Of a DNA stretch of 64,000 nt, positions 24,069 to 33,839 are shown one piece after another. The notes below the pieces were generated by a model. It was given only the letters and a program-made list of their open reading frames with translations. It was not told the DNA's origin and made no database searches. This DNA is from Nitrospira sp. (GTDB lineage: Bacteria; Nitrospirota; Nitrospiria; Nitrospirales; Nitrospiraceae). The DNA lies in the NCBI GenBank assembly GCA_019636815.1, contig JAHBWT010000007.1:25528-89527 (forward strand), written 5' to 3'. Each line of letters opens with the position of its first letter. The first letter of the stretch is position 1. Position numbers and translations under genes: made by a program.

Positions 24069-25280
24069 TCAGCTTCCACGCCCAGCGAGGGAGAAGGTCT
24101 TCATCCCAAGCGCTGTCTTGATTTCGGACACGATGATTTCCGGGGGCATTGTCATGCCTCCGCAGACATGGGGACCTGCGTGTACCCGGTCATGGTTAGG
24201 GATCGTTGCCTTAATCTCTCTTGCCAGCCAACCGGTTACGTTAAACTCCGGCACAAAAATATGTTTCGCATTCTTCGTGGCCTCTCGAATTTCTTCTTCC
24301 GGCCAAGGACGCAGAGTCTTCACCTTCACAAGGCCGCAGCGGACGCCCTCATCCTCCAGCAGGCGGATTGCTTCACGCCCCTGGGATACAGCTGTCCCGG
24401 ACGCAACGATCATGATCTCCGCATCGGTATTCTCGGTGTCGATCAGCCCATTCAGCCAATGGATAGAATGCTTCCTGGAGCGTTCCACCGCGGCCCAGAT
24501 CTCCTGCTGCCAGCTGGCGTGGGTTGCATAGCTGATGTAGTTGCTCTTCATGACGAACGGATCACGCATCATACGGACTGGCGGGCATTCCATGTCCATG
24601 CAGGGAACAGGTGAGCGATACGGATCGTATGGAGGCAAACACATATCAGCCGGTGTTAGGTTTACGACGTCTTTTGTGTGCGTGACGAAGAACCCGTCGC
24701 AGCAGAGGGCGAGAGGAAGATGCACATCCGGCTCCTCTGACACGATGTAGCCTTTAAGAATCCAGTCAAAAAAGTCCTGTGCGGTTTCCGCATGCCACAC
24801 CAACATGCCTGTATTTAACAAATAAGCGATTTCCAGCGTGTCAGGCTGAATCGACAGCGGTGAGTTAATGCCTCGACAGGTAACAATCATCTGAATCGGT
24901 AGCCTGGCACCCGCCCACATGGGGAAGTTTTCCATGGCGCGCATCGTTCCTGGTCCGGCAGTCGTCGTAAACACACGGGCGCCACCGAATGCGGCACCGG
25001 CGCATTGCGACATAACGGCAAATTCGCTCTCGCCACGGAAGTAATCGCCGATATATCCCTCGGCAAATAATTCGCCAATGAGTGCCGCTGCTTCGCTCTG
25101 TGGCGTGATCGGGTAGGCGATCATCACGTCACAGCTGGCTCGTCGAATCGCTTCCTTGATGACTTCACTGCCTGTGTAGAACGATGGCGTACGTGGTGCC
25201 TCGTTCATCATCTTCCATGTATCAGTATATGTTTGGCCCTTCTTATTTTGGGTTCCAATGATGGACTTAGCTTCTGCCAT
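24069..25280 (-). CDS. porA: 2-oxoacid:ferredoxin oxidoreductase, alpha subunit
   Basis: About 403 residues from MAEAKSIIGTQ; the ATG at 25280 has GGAGG 7 nt upstream, whereas the longer frame starts with TTG inside that site. Family motifs: YPITPQSEAAALIGELFAEG, FRGESEFAVMSQCAGAAFGG, FTTTAGPGTMRAMENFPMW, and near the C-terminus GLVKVKTLRPWPEEEI. These mark the pyrimidine-binding and substrate domains of the alpha subunit. It lies between epsilon and beta in the order epsilon-alpha-beta-gamma-delta. Confidence 0.9.
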   Translation of the reverse strand: MAEAKSIIGTQNKKGQTYTDTWKMMNEAPRTPSFYTGSEVIKEAIRRASCDVMIAYPITPQSEAAALIGELFAEGYIGDYFRGESEFAVMSQCAGAAFGGARVFTTTAGPGTMRAMENFPMWAGARLPIQMIVTCRGINSPLSIQPDTLEIAYLLNTGMLVWHAETAQDFFDWILKGYIVSEEPDVHLPLALCCDGFFVTHTKDVVNLTPADMCLPPYDPYRSPVPCMDMECPPVRMMRDPFVMKSNYISYATHASWQQEIWAAVERSRKHSIHWLNGLIDTENTDAEIMIVASGTAVSQGREAIRLLEDEGVRCGLVKVKTLRPWPEEEIREATKNAKHIFVPEFNVTGWLAREIKATIPNHDRVHAGPHVCGGMTMPPEIIVSEIKTALGMKTFSLAGRGS

Positions 25281-25339
25281 GGACCAGCCTCCTTTCAAAC
25301 ATGCGGGGGGATCGAACGAGCTAGCTCGCGGCCCCGCTT

Positions 25340-25957
25340 TTAAACCGTCGACAACGGTGGTTGGACCGTCCCCTTTAATCGCTTAATGGTCTCGGCCAAT
25401 CGCATAATCTTATCGACAGATGCATCACGGAAGGAAAGCATGGCATCTTCGTGACCGGCCTGTGCGCACATGGCGATAGTATAGCAGGAGGTTCCTCCAC
25501 GAATAATCTTGAGCGAGAGATTGGCTTGATGACAATGCACACCGATAAATATGCAGCAGTCGATCTTGTTATGCCAGATGGTCAAATTCGGGTGATTCGG
25601 GTTGATCTCAACTTCAGGGTTGATTTTTGGGTATTTAGGTCGGTAATCAGGCATGGGAATCAGCATTGGTTTCTGGGTAGCCTGAACACATTCTTTCAAG
25701 GTGTTGAATAGATGCCGGATGGCCGTGGCTTTCTTCGCAGCCTTCTCATTCCAAGCCCAGAGTACAAGGGGGCCTGGGAAGATGGTCGGAACTTTGGCCA
25801 TCAAGAATTGGCGAGCCGCTTCCTCATAGGCTTTTTCCTCTGGAGCGATCACGCCGTTAATATGCGCTTCTCCCGGATTCGGTAACCGAATCCCCATACT
25901 TGCGGCGGCTGGCGGGAGAAAGTGTTCCGGTCCTGGCAGCACGCGATAGTCACTCAT
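25340..25957 (-). CDS. Fifth (epsilon-type) subunit of ferredoxin oxidoreductase cluster
   Basis: 205 residues from MSDYRVLPGPEHF. The protein has no iron-sulfur or nucleotide motif. A middle segment (NHPNLTIWHNKIDCCIFIGV, then HCHQANLSLKIIRGG) resembles the CO dehydrogenase beta-like/epsilon fold reported for the extra subunit of five-subunit 2-oxoacid oxidoreductases of Hydrogenobacter and Nitrospira. Its biochemical role is not settled. It is the promoter-proximal gene of the operon, 59 nt before alpha. A GTG precedes the ATG in frame, but the ATG is the likelier start. Confidence 0.7.
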   Translation of the reverse strand: MSDYRVLPGPEHFLPPAAASMGIRLPNPGEAHINGVIAPEEKAYEEAARQFLMAKVPTIFPGPLVLWAWNEKAAKKATAIRHLFNTLKECVQATQKPMLIPMPDYRPKYPKINPEVEINPNHPNLTIWHNKIDCCIFIGVHCHQANLSLKIIRGGTSCYTIAMCAQAGHEDAMLSFRDASVDKIMRLAETIKRLKGTVQPPLSTV

Positions 25958-25960
25958 CAC

Positions 25961-26293
25961 GATATCCTACACTCCGCGAAAATTGAGGTTGTTGATGAAA
26001 ACACAATCACCTGCGTTACTTTAAGGTGTCTCCCTGTTGTTCCGCAACATCTCAGAAGGCCCACCCTAAGGAGCTTTCGGGTCAAGATGTTTCAGAGAGC
26101 TTAGGTCCTTTGTCCCCCATCTGTCCCCATCCGTAAAGTTGTGCATGGTAGTTAAGGAGTCGTTAACAAAAGCCTTCGCATTATAGGTATCGCCCTTTTA
26201 GATTGTCAAATCAGTGCTGGAACGGCCGAAGGGAATTGTCTGCCACAGAACCTCCGGGAAGAAGTCGAGAGAGAATCGTGGTGAGAAAACGGA
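25961..26293. other. Intergenic region upstream of ferredoxin oxidoreductase operon
   Basis: About 330 bases holding the promoter region of the minus-strand operon and the 3' flank of the next gene. It is AT-richer than its surroundings. I see no gene, riboswitch or strong hairpin in it. Confidence 0.4.
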
Positions 26294-27568
26294 TCAGGGC
26301 AGTTGCTTGCAGGCCTCTGTTGAACCAAGCATGCACGCATGCTCGTAGTCGTCCTTTGCCAAGCGTCCCTGGAGTTGGCTCTGGTACAGTTTGGCTCTAG
26401 CCAAGAGAGCAGGTCTATCGGCTGGGTCGGCTCGCAAGATCGCGCTGAGATCGTCGATTGCCAGAATCGGTTGCTTCAATGTCTTATAGATCTCGCTTCT
26501 GAGAAAATAGGCTTCTTTCTGGTAGGGAAACCAACTGTCAGAAACGAAGGGGGGCAAGCATTTTTTCAAGATTGTAAGGGCGGAGTCCCACTGTTTTAGA
26601 TCGACGAGCTTGCGAGCCTCAGTGGTATACAGGGTAATGAGGCGGTGGCGGGCCAGGTCGAAGAAAGGATTTAATTCAAGAGCTTGTTCGAAGAAGCGGG
26701 CTGCCTGCTCAGAGCGATGGAGCCATGTGTTGACATCGCCTTGTCCAAGAAGCACCCAGGTATTGCGGGGATCCATGAGAAGGGCGCGGTCGAAATCCAT
26801 TCGCGCATTATCGACATACTCGGAGTATTCGCTGGGTCTGGATCGATTCGAGTACGCGGCGGATGCGAGTCTGAGGTAGGTCTGACCGCGTATGATCAGA
26901 GGCTCGATGGAGTGGGGGTCCATCACAGCCGCCTGCGAGGTTAAATCAAGTTTCTTGGGAAGATGTTGGGTTGCCATCGCTTTTTCGACTAACCTCTGAG
27001 CTTGGTCGCGAACATTATGCGTGCGACTGACTGGCTCAATATGGAGCGTTCGCACCCCAGGACGACCGGACCTCAGCTCGTCAAGTTGATTTTTTAGTTC
27101 CACGTTCTCCTGTTGGAGACGGCGAAAGTGATCGGCTAGTCGTTGCTCGGCCTGCCACCGCTGGATCGCTGTTTGAAGATTGTCGAGGTCAACAACGGCG
27201 CGGATACGGACGTAGAAGCTCGGTCGATCGTTCAAGAAGGAACGACGTGCTTCTAAGATTTCGGTTCTGGTGATCGCAGCCGCAATTGTGCGTACTTCCA
27301 ACGAACTTGCCTGAATGGTTGTGCCCGCTTCAGACCGTTCTATATCGTGGAAAGTCGATTCGATATATACTCCCGCTTCCTCAACGGCTCTCCGTTGTGC
27401 CCGTTGGAGCACTCGTTTTTCGGCGATGGCAAGTGTGTCACCATCTCCCATCACATAGCTCCCCTCAGCCACGACAATGGTTTCAGAGGCGATAGCTAGA
27501 TGACGTAATCCAATGAGTAAGACAGTGAAGGTGGCTAGGATGCCTAGGAAAATAGACCTCAGATTCAT
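26294..27568 (-). CDS. Exported protein with coiled coil and TPR repeats
   Basis: 424 residues. A signal peptide (SIFLGILATFTVLLIGLRHLA) is followed by a domain (about 30-135) with the pattern of the FlgT-N/LPP20-like exported domain: VVAEGSYVMGDGDTLAIAEK, RVLQRAQRRAVEEAGVYIES and a repeated VRIRAVVD strand. A coiled coil (about 140-165, QQENVELKNQLDEL) and TPRs (about 215-420, DFDRALLMDPRNTWVLLGQG) come next. It is probably periplasmic. The domain reading is by pattern only, and the function is unknown. The genes around it are unrelated. Confidence 0.65.
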   Translation of the reverse strand: MNLRSIFLGILATFTVLLIGLRHLAIASETIVVAEGSYVMGDGDTLAIAEKRVLQRAQRRAVEEAGVYIESTFHDIERSEAGTTIQASSLEVRTIAAAITRTEILEARRSFLNDRPSFYVRIRAVVDLDNLQTAIQRWQAEQRLADHFRRLQQENVELKNQLDELRSGRPGVRTLHIEPVSRTHNVRDQAQRLVEKAMATQHLPKKLDLTSQAAVMDPHSIEPLIIRGQTYLRLASAAYSNRSRPSEYSEYVDNARMDFDRALLMDPRNTWVLLGQGDVNTWLHRSEQAARFFEQALELNPFFDLARHRLITLYTTEARKLVDLKQWDSALTILKKCLPPFVSDSWFPYQKEAYFLRSEIYKTLKQPILAIDDLSAILRADPADRPALLARAKLYQSQLQGRLAKDDYEHACMLGSTEACKQLP

Positions 27569-27658
27569 GGTTAAACTATACCGCTCGGTTTTGGGTTGGA
27601 CAATGATGTAAAAAGCGGGTAGTTGGGGGAGCTCTCCCGACGAGGGGGTGTTGGGGCG

Positions 27659-27934
27659 TTATCGCTTGGGTAAAACCTGCTTAAACGGATGGATTTCAAT
27701 TCGATCGAAGACGCCATGAACCGTGTACGGGTCATGACGGGCGAAGTCTTCTGCTTCTTCCTGAGTTTCGAACTCTAGCACGAGTAAGCTTCCGGTCCGG
27801 TCGGTAAGAGGGCCAGCTAGGACGACTTGTCCTTGCCTGTCTAATAATTCGAGATTACTTATATGAGCCGAACGATGAACCTCCCGCTTGGCTTCCCCTT
27901 CCGGGCCGTCATAGCCGATAATAACAAACTTCAT
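27659..27934 (-). CDS. YciI-family protein
   Basis: 91 residues with the ferredoxin-like YciI layout. It starts KFVIIGYDG, followed by R-x-x-H-x-x-x-L-E (VHRSAHISNLELL), G-P-L-x-D (LAGPLTDRTGSLLVLE), EEAEDFARHDPYTVHGVF and the terminal I-x-P-F (IEIHPFKQV). The conserved His-Asp pair of the presumed active site (AH and DP) is present. The biochemical role of YciI proteins is mostly unknown. It stands alone with 100-nt gaps on either side. Confidence 0.85.
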   Translation of the reverse strand: MKFVIIGYDGPEGEAKREVHRSAHISNLELLDRQGQVVLAGPLTDRTGSLLVLEFETQEEAEDFARHDPYTVHGVFDRIEIHPFKQVLPKR

Positions 27935-28014
27935 ATCCTTATAACGCTAATCAGAATAACGCTAATCAGATTTAAGTGGTTATGTACCAAGATCGCCTAT
28001 GGCGATGGAACTGG

Positions 28015-28431
28015 CTAGATAGGCTCTTCTTCAATCGGGCAACGATCTTTATAGCCAGTTGTGACTTCGTGCCACCAACGGATTTCATGCTCACCCAATT
28101 TCCAGCATAGGTACACGACGCGTCCATTGCGGATATGCGGGAAATCACACAGTCCAAGGTCGATATCCTTCACGACAACTCCAAGCTCATGGATAGCATG
28201 GAGGTTGGTGCTGATGTCTTGGAGGCTTTTCACATAGCGTGCACCTACCGCTGTTCCACCTCCTAGTGGAGCATTTGCTGAAGCTTTGCCTACTTCCCCT
28301 CGGGTTCGTATCAGTATGGCCTTGCATTCCTGGACGGTCGACAAATGTGATTGAAGCTGTGGAATTAGCTGGTTAGCTTCGAATAGGGAGAAGATTCGAT
28401 TCGGGCTGGTTTCGTTTTCGTCGCGTGGCAT
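28015..28431 (-). CDS. DUF2203-family protein
   Basis: About 138 residues. The family pattern is clear: RIFSLFEANQLIPQLQSHL at the start, a long helix, then LQDISTNLHAIHELGVVVKD, GLCDFPHIRNGRVVYLCWKL and GEHEIRWWHEVTTGYKDRCPI. The ATG at 28431 is preferred because the frame upstream of it has no ribosome site, although the ATG at 28458 is possible. Members are small cytoplasmic proteins of unknown function in many Gram-negative bacteria. Confidence 0.82.
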   Translation of the reverse strand: MPRDENETSPNRIFSLFEANQLIPQLQSHLSTVQECKAILIRTRGEVGKASANAPLGGGTAVGARYVKSLQDISTNLHAIHELGVVVKDIDLGLCDFPHIRNGRVVYLCWKLGEHEIRWWHEVTTGYKDRCPIEEEPI

Positions 28432-28458
28432 TGTAATTATGTGCCCTTTGTCTAACAT

Positions 28459-28921
28459 ATTTCAGCTTCGCTGAACAACACGATGATAATGTGATCAGGT
28501 GCAAATTCAAGTTGCCAGTTGACAACCGGATGTTGCCTGGGTAATATCAGCACAGTATCGTTAGGGATCTAGGATGATCTGGGTCTTTGAAGGCTCGTTT
28601 AGGGTAAGCTGATTCTCTCCATTCTCTGAATAATTCAAGTCCGGAACCTACTCTCGAATCCAAATCTGGCAGCAGTGAGAATGAGGTTGAAATTATGTAG
28701 TCAACCAAAGGCTTCCCTAGAGCCGTAGCCAGTAGACATTGGAAAATTAGAATCAGTATCATTTTTCTACATGTTAAACAGATAGCGAACTTCCATAATT
28801 TTCCCAACCCAACGGACCAAGATCTAAGCTCATCGCCAAGGTACAATCACGTTTCGCATGGTCACTCAGTACGAGCGAATGATTCTAAATGGAAACCGAG
28901 CCAAAGCTCGAGAGGAGTCGT
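28459..28921. other. Intergenic region before rho, with one doubtful small ORF
   Basis: About 460 AT-rich bases. The minus strand holds a frame (28547-28846) whose middle could be a signal-like helix (MILILIFQCLLATALG), but it has no ribosome site and no family, so I do not call it. The right-hand part must contain the rho promoter and leader. Confidence 0.3.
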
Positions 28922-30193
28922 ATGTCAGTAGCTAAGGGGGAAGTAATGCATCTTGCAGAATTGAAGCAGAAATCCATTGCCGATCTGAATGATGTGGCTC
29001 GAGAACTGAGAATAGAAGGTGCTGCAAATTTACGCAAGCAAGAGCTCATCTTTGCAATCCTTCAGGCCCAGACCGAGAAAAACGGATCAGTCTATGGAGA
29101 GGGAGTGCTCGAAACTCTTCCTGATGGATTCGGATTCCTCCGCGCGCCGGACTCCAATTATCTGCCGGGTCCTGACGACATTTACATCTCCCCTTCACAG
29201 ATTCGTCGGTTTAACCTCCGCACAGGCGACATTGTGTCGGGCCAAATCCGTCCTCCCAAAGAAAGTGAACGGTATTTTGCCCTCCTCAAGGTCGAAAAGG
29301 TTAACTACGAAGACCCTGAGGTAGCTCGGGATAAAATTCTATTCGACAACCTCACTCCGTTGTATCCCGAAGAGCGACTCAATCTGGAATTTGACCGCGA
29401 GGAATATTGTACCCGTGTGATGGATTTGACGACTCCAATCGGCAAAGGCCAACGAGGATTGATCGTGGCCGCCCCGCGAACCGGGAAAACGATGTTATTG
29501 CAGGCAATTGCTCGCGCGATCCTGAAAAATCATAAAGAAGTGACGCTCATCGTTCTGCTTATTGATGAACGTCCGGAAGAAGTCACCGACTGGCAGCGAC
29601 AGGTGAAGGCGGAAGTGATCAGTTCCACCTTCGATGAACCGGCTCAGCGCCATGCCCAAGTCGCTGAAATGGTGCTCGAGAAAGCCAAACGGCTGGTTGA
29701 ACACAAAAAGGACGTTGTCATCCTGTTGGACAGTATCACGCGCCTGGCTCGCGCCTATAACACGATTGCACCACCGAGCGGGAAGGTGCTCTCTGGTGGG
29801 CTCGATTCCAATGCCTTGCAACGGCCGAAACGCTTCTTCGGAGCCGCTCGAAATATTGAAAATGGTGGGAGCTTGACCATTATGGCGACCGCATTGGTGG
29901 ACACCGGTAGCCGAATGGATGATGTGATTTTCGAAGAATTCAAGGGAACCGGAAACATGGAGGTTCACCTGGATCGTCGTCTCGCTGATAAGCGCCTCTT
30001 TCCGGCGATTGACATCAGCCAGTCCGGCACGAGAAAAGAGGAATTGTTGGTGGACAAAGATCGGCTGAACAAAATGTGGATTCTCCGCAAAGTACTTAGC
30101 CCCTTGGGGACCATGGAGGCGATGGAGTTCCTCATGGACAAGATCAGCGGCACCAAGAATAATCAAGAGTTCCTGCAGTCGATGAATCGGTAG
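28922..30193 (+). CDS. rho: Transcription termination factor Rho
   Basis: About 423 residues from [17 protein letters not shown] lies 4 nt before this ATG, though the ATG at 28949 (MHLAELKQK) is also possible. The N-terminal Rho domain ([20 protein letters not shown]) is followed by the RNA-binding OB fold ([30 protein letters not shown] in outline) and the RecA-like motor with P-loop [12 protein letters not shown], the Q-loop/R-loop area ([31 protein letters not shown]) and [12 protein letters not shown]. The P-loop reads A-P-R-T-G-K-T where E. coli has P-P-K-A-G-K-T. There is no long insertion. It is followed by rpmE, a common pairing. Confidence 0.97.
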   Translation: MSVAKGEVMHLAELKQKSIADLNDVARELRIEGAANLRKQELIFAILQAQTEKNGSVYGEGVLETLPDGFGFLRAPDSNYLPGPDDIYISPSQIRRFNLRTGDIVSGQIRPPKESERYFALLKVEKVNYEDPEVARDKILFDNLTPLYPEERLNLEFDREEYCTRVMDLTTPIGKGQRGLIVAAPRTGKTMLLQAIARAILKNHKEVTLIVLLIDERPEEVTDWQRQVKAEVISSTFDEPAQRHAQVAEMVLEKAKRLVEHKKDVVILLDSITRLARAYNTIAPPSGKVLSGGLDSNALQRPKRFFGAARNIENGGSLTIMATALVDTGSRMDDVIFEEFKGTGNMEVHLDRRLADKRLFPAIDISQSGTRKEELLVDKDRLNKMWILRKVLSPLGTMEAMEFLMDKISGTKNNQEFLQSMNR

Positions 30194-30286
30194 AGACGCT
30201 TGTATCTTGTGCGTCCTTCAGATAGAGTGTCACCCCTTAGAAATGGGGTAGGTCGATTGTCATTCTTCGGTAAGGAGTTGTAGGTT

Positions 30287-30493
30287 ATGCAGAAGGGGAT
30301 ACATCCGGTATATCGGGAAGCCACCGTTCACTGTGCGTGCGGGAATTCGTTCAAAACTCGTACGACAATCGGAAATATCAGTGTGGATATTTGTTCGAAT
30401 TGCCATCCGTTCTTCACCGGTACGCAAAAGATTGTCGATACAGAGGGGCGGGTCGAGCGGTTCAAGAAGAAGTACGCGAAGAAGGGTAAGTAG
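30287..30493 (+). CDS. rpmE: 50S ribosomal protein L31
   Basis: 68 residues: [16 protein letters not shown] start, C-A-C at 16-18 and C-S-N-C at 37-40. This is the four-Cys zinc-binding ('C+') form of L31. It ends in a basic tail [12 protein letters not shown] lies upstream of the ATG. It follows rho by 93 nt and is closed by a strong terminator. Confidence 0.97.
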   Translation: MQKGIHPVYREATVHCACGNSFKTRTTIGNISVDICSNCHPFFTGTQKIVDTEGRVERFKKKYAKKGK

Positions 30494-30512
30494 CGCACCA
30501 CAAGGGCCTAAA

Positions 30513-30552
30513 AGAGACCCTGCTTCGTGTTTGAAGCAGGGTCTCTTTTTTT
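30513..30552 (+). terminator. Rho-independent terminator after rpmE
   Basis: A 14-bp perfect stem (AGAGACCCTGCTTC with GAAGCAGGGTCTCT) around a 6-nt loop is followed by six T. It begins 20 nt behind the rpmE stop and separates rho-rpmE from prfA. Confidence 0.95.
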
Positions 30553-30580
30553 GTGACCGTTCGGGGTGGAGGGCGACACC

Positions 30581-31660
30581 ATGGAAGCCGTTTTACTCAA
30601 GAAATGGGAAAATCTTACCTCGAGGTTCCATGAGCTGACCGATCAGCTTATGGATCCGTCTGTCATCAGCCAACCGAACCTGTTGCACAAGCTGAGTAAG
30701 GAGCGCACTGATCTGGAGCCGGCTGCCAAATTGTTTGAGATGTACTGTGACTATGCCAAACAGCTTGACGATGCGAGGCAGATTCTCGACGATCCCTCGG
30801 CCGGGGGTGAATTGCACAAGCTGGCGGCGGACGAAGAAAACGAGTTGGAACGACAGCGGGCGGAAGTCGAGGAGCGAGTCAGAGAATTTTTGATCCCGAA
30901 AGACCCGCGAGACGAAAAGAGCTTGGTGCTCGAAATCCGCGCCGGGACAGGTGGGAGTGAAGCGGGGCTGTTTGCCAGTGAGCTATTTCGGTTGTACGGT
31001 AAGTATGCGGAAAAGAAAGGGCTTAGAGTCGATACAGTTGAAGCTTCCGAAACCGGCATAGGAGGCTATAAAAACATCGTTGCGTTAATTGAAGGCAAAG
31101 GAGCGTACGGTCATTTTAAATATGAAGCGGGTGTGCATCGAGTCCAACGGGTTCCTGTCACGGAAGCCAGTGGTCGCGTTCACACCTCGACGGTCACGGT
31201 GGCGGTCATGCCGGAAGTAGATGAAGTGGACATACACATCGATCCAAAGGACTTACGGATCGACACCTTTTGTTCGTCCGGCGCCGGTGGACAGAGCGTG
31301 AACACCACGTATTCGGCCGTTCGTATCACGCATCTTCCGACGGGTGTGGTTGTGACGTGTCAGGATGAGCGGTCTCAGTTGAAAAACCGGACGAAAGCCA
31401 TGCGGACCTTGCGCGCCAGGATTGTGGAGGCAGAACGGGAAAAACAAGAAGCGGAAATTGCTCAGAGCAGGAAGTCACAGGTGGGGAGTGGGGAGCGAAG
31501 CGAGAAAATTAGGACCTATAACTTCCCACAAAACAGGGTGACGGATCACCGTGTCGGCCTGACGCTTCACAAACTGGAATTAGTCATGGAAGGTGATCTG
31601 GATGAAATTGTCCAGGCTTTGACAGCTCAACAGCAACAGGTAGAAACGGCGAAGGCGTAG
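30581..31660 (+). CDS. prfA: Peptide chain release factor 1
   Basis: 359 residues from MEAVLLKKWEN (GGAGGG about 7 nt upstream; an in-frame ATG at 30566 overlaps that site). It has the stop-codon-reading tripeptide P-V-T in HRVQRVPVTEASGR, which marks RF1 (RF2 has SPF), and the peptidyl-hydrolysis GGQ in SSGAGGQSVNTTYSAVR. The RF1 ending FPQNRVTDHR is also present. It releases peptides at UAA and UAG. Its methylase gene prmC follows directly, the usual pairing. Confidence 0.97.
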   Translation: MEAVLLKKWENLTSRFHELTDQLMDPSVISQPNLLHKLSKERTDLEPAAKLFEMYCDYAKQLDDARQILDDPSAGGELHKLAADEENELERQRAEVEERVREFLIPKDPRDEKSLVLEIRAGTGGSEAGLFASELFRLYGKYAEKKGLRVDTVEASETGIGGYKNIVALIEGKGAYGHFKYEAGVHRVQRVPVTEASGRVHTSTVTVAVMPEVDEVDIHIDPKDLRIDTFCSSGAGGQSVNTTYSAVRITHLPTGVVVTCQDERSQLKNRTKAMRTLRARIVEAEREKQEAEIAQSRKSQVGSGERSEKIRTYNFPQNRVTDHRVGLTLHKLELVMEGDLDEIVQALTAQQQQVETAKA

Positions 31661-31666
31661 CCACTG

Positions 31667-32572
31667 ATGACCGCTCTGTCAGGAGATCCGAAAACTGTCG
31701 GTGAACTCGTCGCCTGGACGCGTCGGTCCTTGGATGCTGCCGGAATGGCGAATGTGGCCCAAGAGGCCTTGTGGTTGCTGGCATCCGCTCTTGAGATGGA
31801 ACATCATGCATTGGCCAGCCGAACGGAGCAACCGGTGAGCGTTGAGCAGCTAGCACGTGCGAAAACGTTGGTGTCAAGGCGGATGGCGCGAGAGCCGGTC
31901 CAGTACATTTTGGGGACGCAGGAGTTTTGTGGACTCGACTTTGGTGTGAACCCCTCTGTGTTAATCCCACGGCCGGAGACAGAACTCTTGGTGCATGCGG
32001 TCCTCAAGGAGGGTGGCCTGACGGAAGGTGCGACGCTGATCGATGTGGGAACCGGGTCCGGGTGCATCGCCGTGACGCTAGCGACCATCCTCGATGGAGT
32101 TCGAATTTTAGCGGTAGACTGCTCCGCTGAAGCGCTGAGGGTTGCAAAAAGCAACGCTATAAGACACGGAGTGGGAGAAAAGATCGAATGGATCGAGGGA
32201 GATCTCTTAGCTCCTCTGCCAGATCGTAACCTGATCGGAACAGTTGATGTCATTGTGTCGAATCCTCCGTATATCGCCGAAGGAGAATGGGGACAACTCC
32301 AGCCAGAAGTGCAAAACTTTGAGCCGCGAGTCGCGTTGCTTGCCGGGCAGAAGGGGACGGAGTTCCATGAACGATTGTTCCATGAGTGCAAGGAGTCCTT
32401 GGTCCATGATGGATTGCTGGTGATGGAAATCGGTCAAGGGCAGGTTCCACTCGTGCGGCAGGCGGCAGACCAGGTTGGAGGCTACACAGGGCTTCAAACC
32501 GTCAAAGACGAAGCCGGTATTGAACGAGTCATGATCGCCCGGCGAGCGAGCTCGGTCCCCAGACATGGATGA
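31667..32572 (+). CDS. prmC: PrmC (HemK): release-factor glutamine methyltransferase
   Basis: 301 residues. The N-terminal helical domain binds the release factor, and the SAM domain has IDVGTGSGCIAVTLA, AVDCSAEALRVAKSNA and the N5-glutamine methyltransferase signature SNPPYIAEGE. It methylates the Gln of the GGQ motif of RF1/RF2. It starts 6 nt after prfA and overlaps murA by 8 nt, so it belongs to one translational unit. Confidence 0.95.
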   Translation: MTALSGDPKTVGELVAWTRRSLDAAGMANVAQEALWLLASALEMEHHALASRTEQPVSVEQLARAKTLVSRRMAREPVQYILGTQEFCGLDFGVNPSVLIPRPETELLVHAVLKEGGLTEGATLIDVGTGSGCIAVTLATILDGVRILAVDCSAEALRVAKSNAIRHGVGEKIEWIEGDLLAPLPDRNLIGTVDVIVSNPPYIAEGEWGQLQPEVQNFEPRVALLAGQKGTEFHERLFHECKESLVHDGLLVMEIGQGQVPLVRQAADQVGGYTGLQTVKDEAGIERVMIARRASSVPRHG

Positions 32573-33830
32573 GATCCTTATCAACGGCGGGAAGCGGCTG
32601 TGTGGTGACGTCCGCATCAGTGGTGCCAAGAATTCGGCGCTCCCAATCCTGGCCTCGACCATCCTAGGCGGCGGGGAATGTATCATCACGAATGTTCCGA
32701 GAGTCGTTGATGTGTTGACGATGGGGAAGCTTCTGGGGATTCTGGGGGTCAAGGTGTCGCATGAGGGCAATCGTGCCGTCATCCATGCCGGCACGATTGA
32801 ATCCACTGAAGCCCCATACGATCTGGTTAAGACCATGCGCGCGTCGGTGTTAGTGCTGGGACCGTTGCTGGCGCGTTGGGGTGAAGCCAAAGTTTCTCTT
32901 CCTGGCGGTTGTGCGATCGGCTCTCGGCCCATCAATCTTCATCTGGCAGGATTGGCCAAACTTGGAGCCGATATCTCGATTGACCAGGGCTATGTCACGG
33001 CCAAGGCGGCACGGCTCAAAGGCGGACGCATTTACTGTGACACGCCGACTGTGACCGGTACGGAAAATCTCATGATGGCTGCGTCACTTGCCGAGGGGAC
33101 GACGGTGCTGGAAAACGCGGCCAAGGAGCCCGAGATCGTGGACCTGGCCGATTTTCTCGTCAAGCGCGGTGCCAGAATTCATGGGGCAGGAACGGACGTC
33201 ATCACGGTTGAGGGAGTGCGAGAACTCCATGGCGGAGACCACGAGGTGATCCCGGATCGTATCGAGGCAGGCACCTATCTGGCGGCGGCTGCGATCACGC
33301 GGGGTGATGTGACGGCGACCCACTGCCGCCCGAACCATCTTGAAGCGGTGCTGATGAAATTACGCGAGGCAGGTGCCGAGATACAAGAGGAGAAAGACTC
33401 GGTGCGCCTGACGATGCCCAAGAACTTGCGAGGAACAGACGTGAGAACCTTACCGTTCCCTGGGTTCCCCACTGACATGCAGGCCCAAATGGCTGCGTTG
33501 ATGAGTCTCGCCGAAGGCACTAGCGTGGTCACTGAAACCGTCTTTGAAAGTCGGTTTATGCATGTGGAAGAATTACGACGGATGGGAGCCGATATCCGCG
33601 TGGAAGGCAATCGGCTCGTGGTGACCGGATGTAAAAAACTCACCGGAGCTCCGGTCATGGCCTCCGATCTGCGTGCCAGCGCCGGTCTGATTGTGGCGGG
33701 ATTGGCGGCAGAGGGAACAACTCAAATCCAGCGCGTCTATCATCTTGATCGAGGCTATGAGCGGATCGAAGAAAAACTCGGGGTGTTAGGGGCTTATATT
33801 CGGCGCCGCCCGGCGGGAGCTAGTCATTAG
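32565..33830 (+). CDS. murA: UDP-N-acetylglucosamine 1-carboxyvinyltransferase MurA
   Basis: 421 residues, normal length. It starts with [20 protein letters not shown] and carries the active-site Cys loop [17 protein letters not shown] Cys here (rather than Asp) means fosfomycin-reactive chemistry would be expected. [15 protein letters not shown] and [14 protein letters not shown] complete the fold. It catalyses the first committed step of peptidoglycan synthesis. It overlaps prmC, and hisG follows after 9 nt. Confidence 0.97.
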   Translation: MDEILINGGKRLCGDVRISGAKNSALPILASTILGGGECIITNVPRVVDVLTMGKLLGILGVKVSHEGNRAVIHAGTIESTEAPYDLVKTMRASVLVLGPLLARWGEAKVSLPGGCAIGSRPINLHLAGLAKLGADISIDQGYVTAKAARLKGGRIYCDTPTVTGTENLMMAASLAEGTTVLENAAKEPEIVDLADFLVKRGARIHGAGTDVITVEGVRELHGGDHEVIPDRIEAGTYLAAAAITRGDVTATHCRPNHLEAVLMKLREAGAEIQEEKDSVRLTMPKNLRGTDVRTLPFPGFPTDMQAQMAALMSLAEGTSVVTETVFESRFMHVEELRRMGADIRVEGNRLVVTGCKKLTGAPVMASDLRASAGLIVAGLAAEGTTQIQRVYHLDRGYERIEEKLGVLGAYIRRRPAGASH

Positions 33831-33839
33831 GAACATGCT

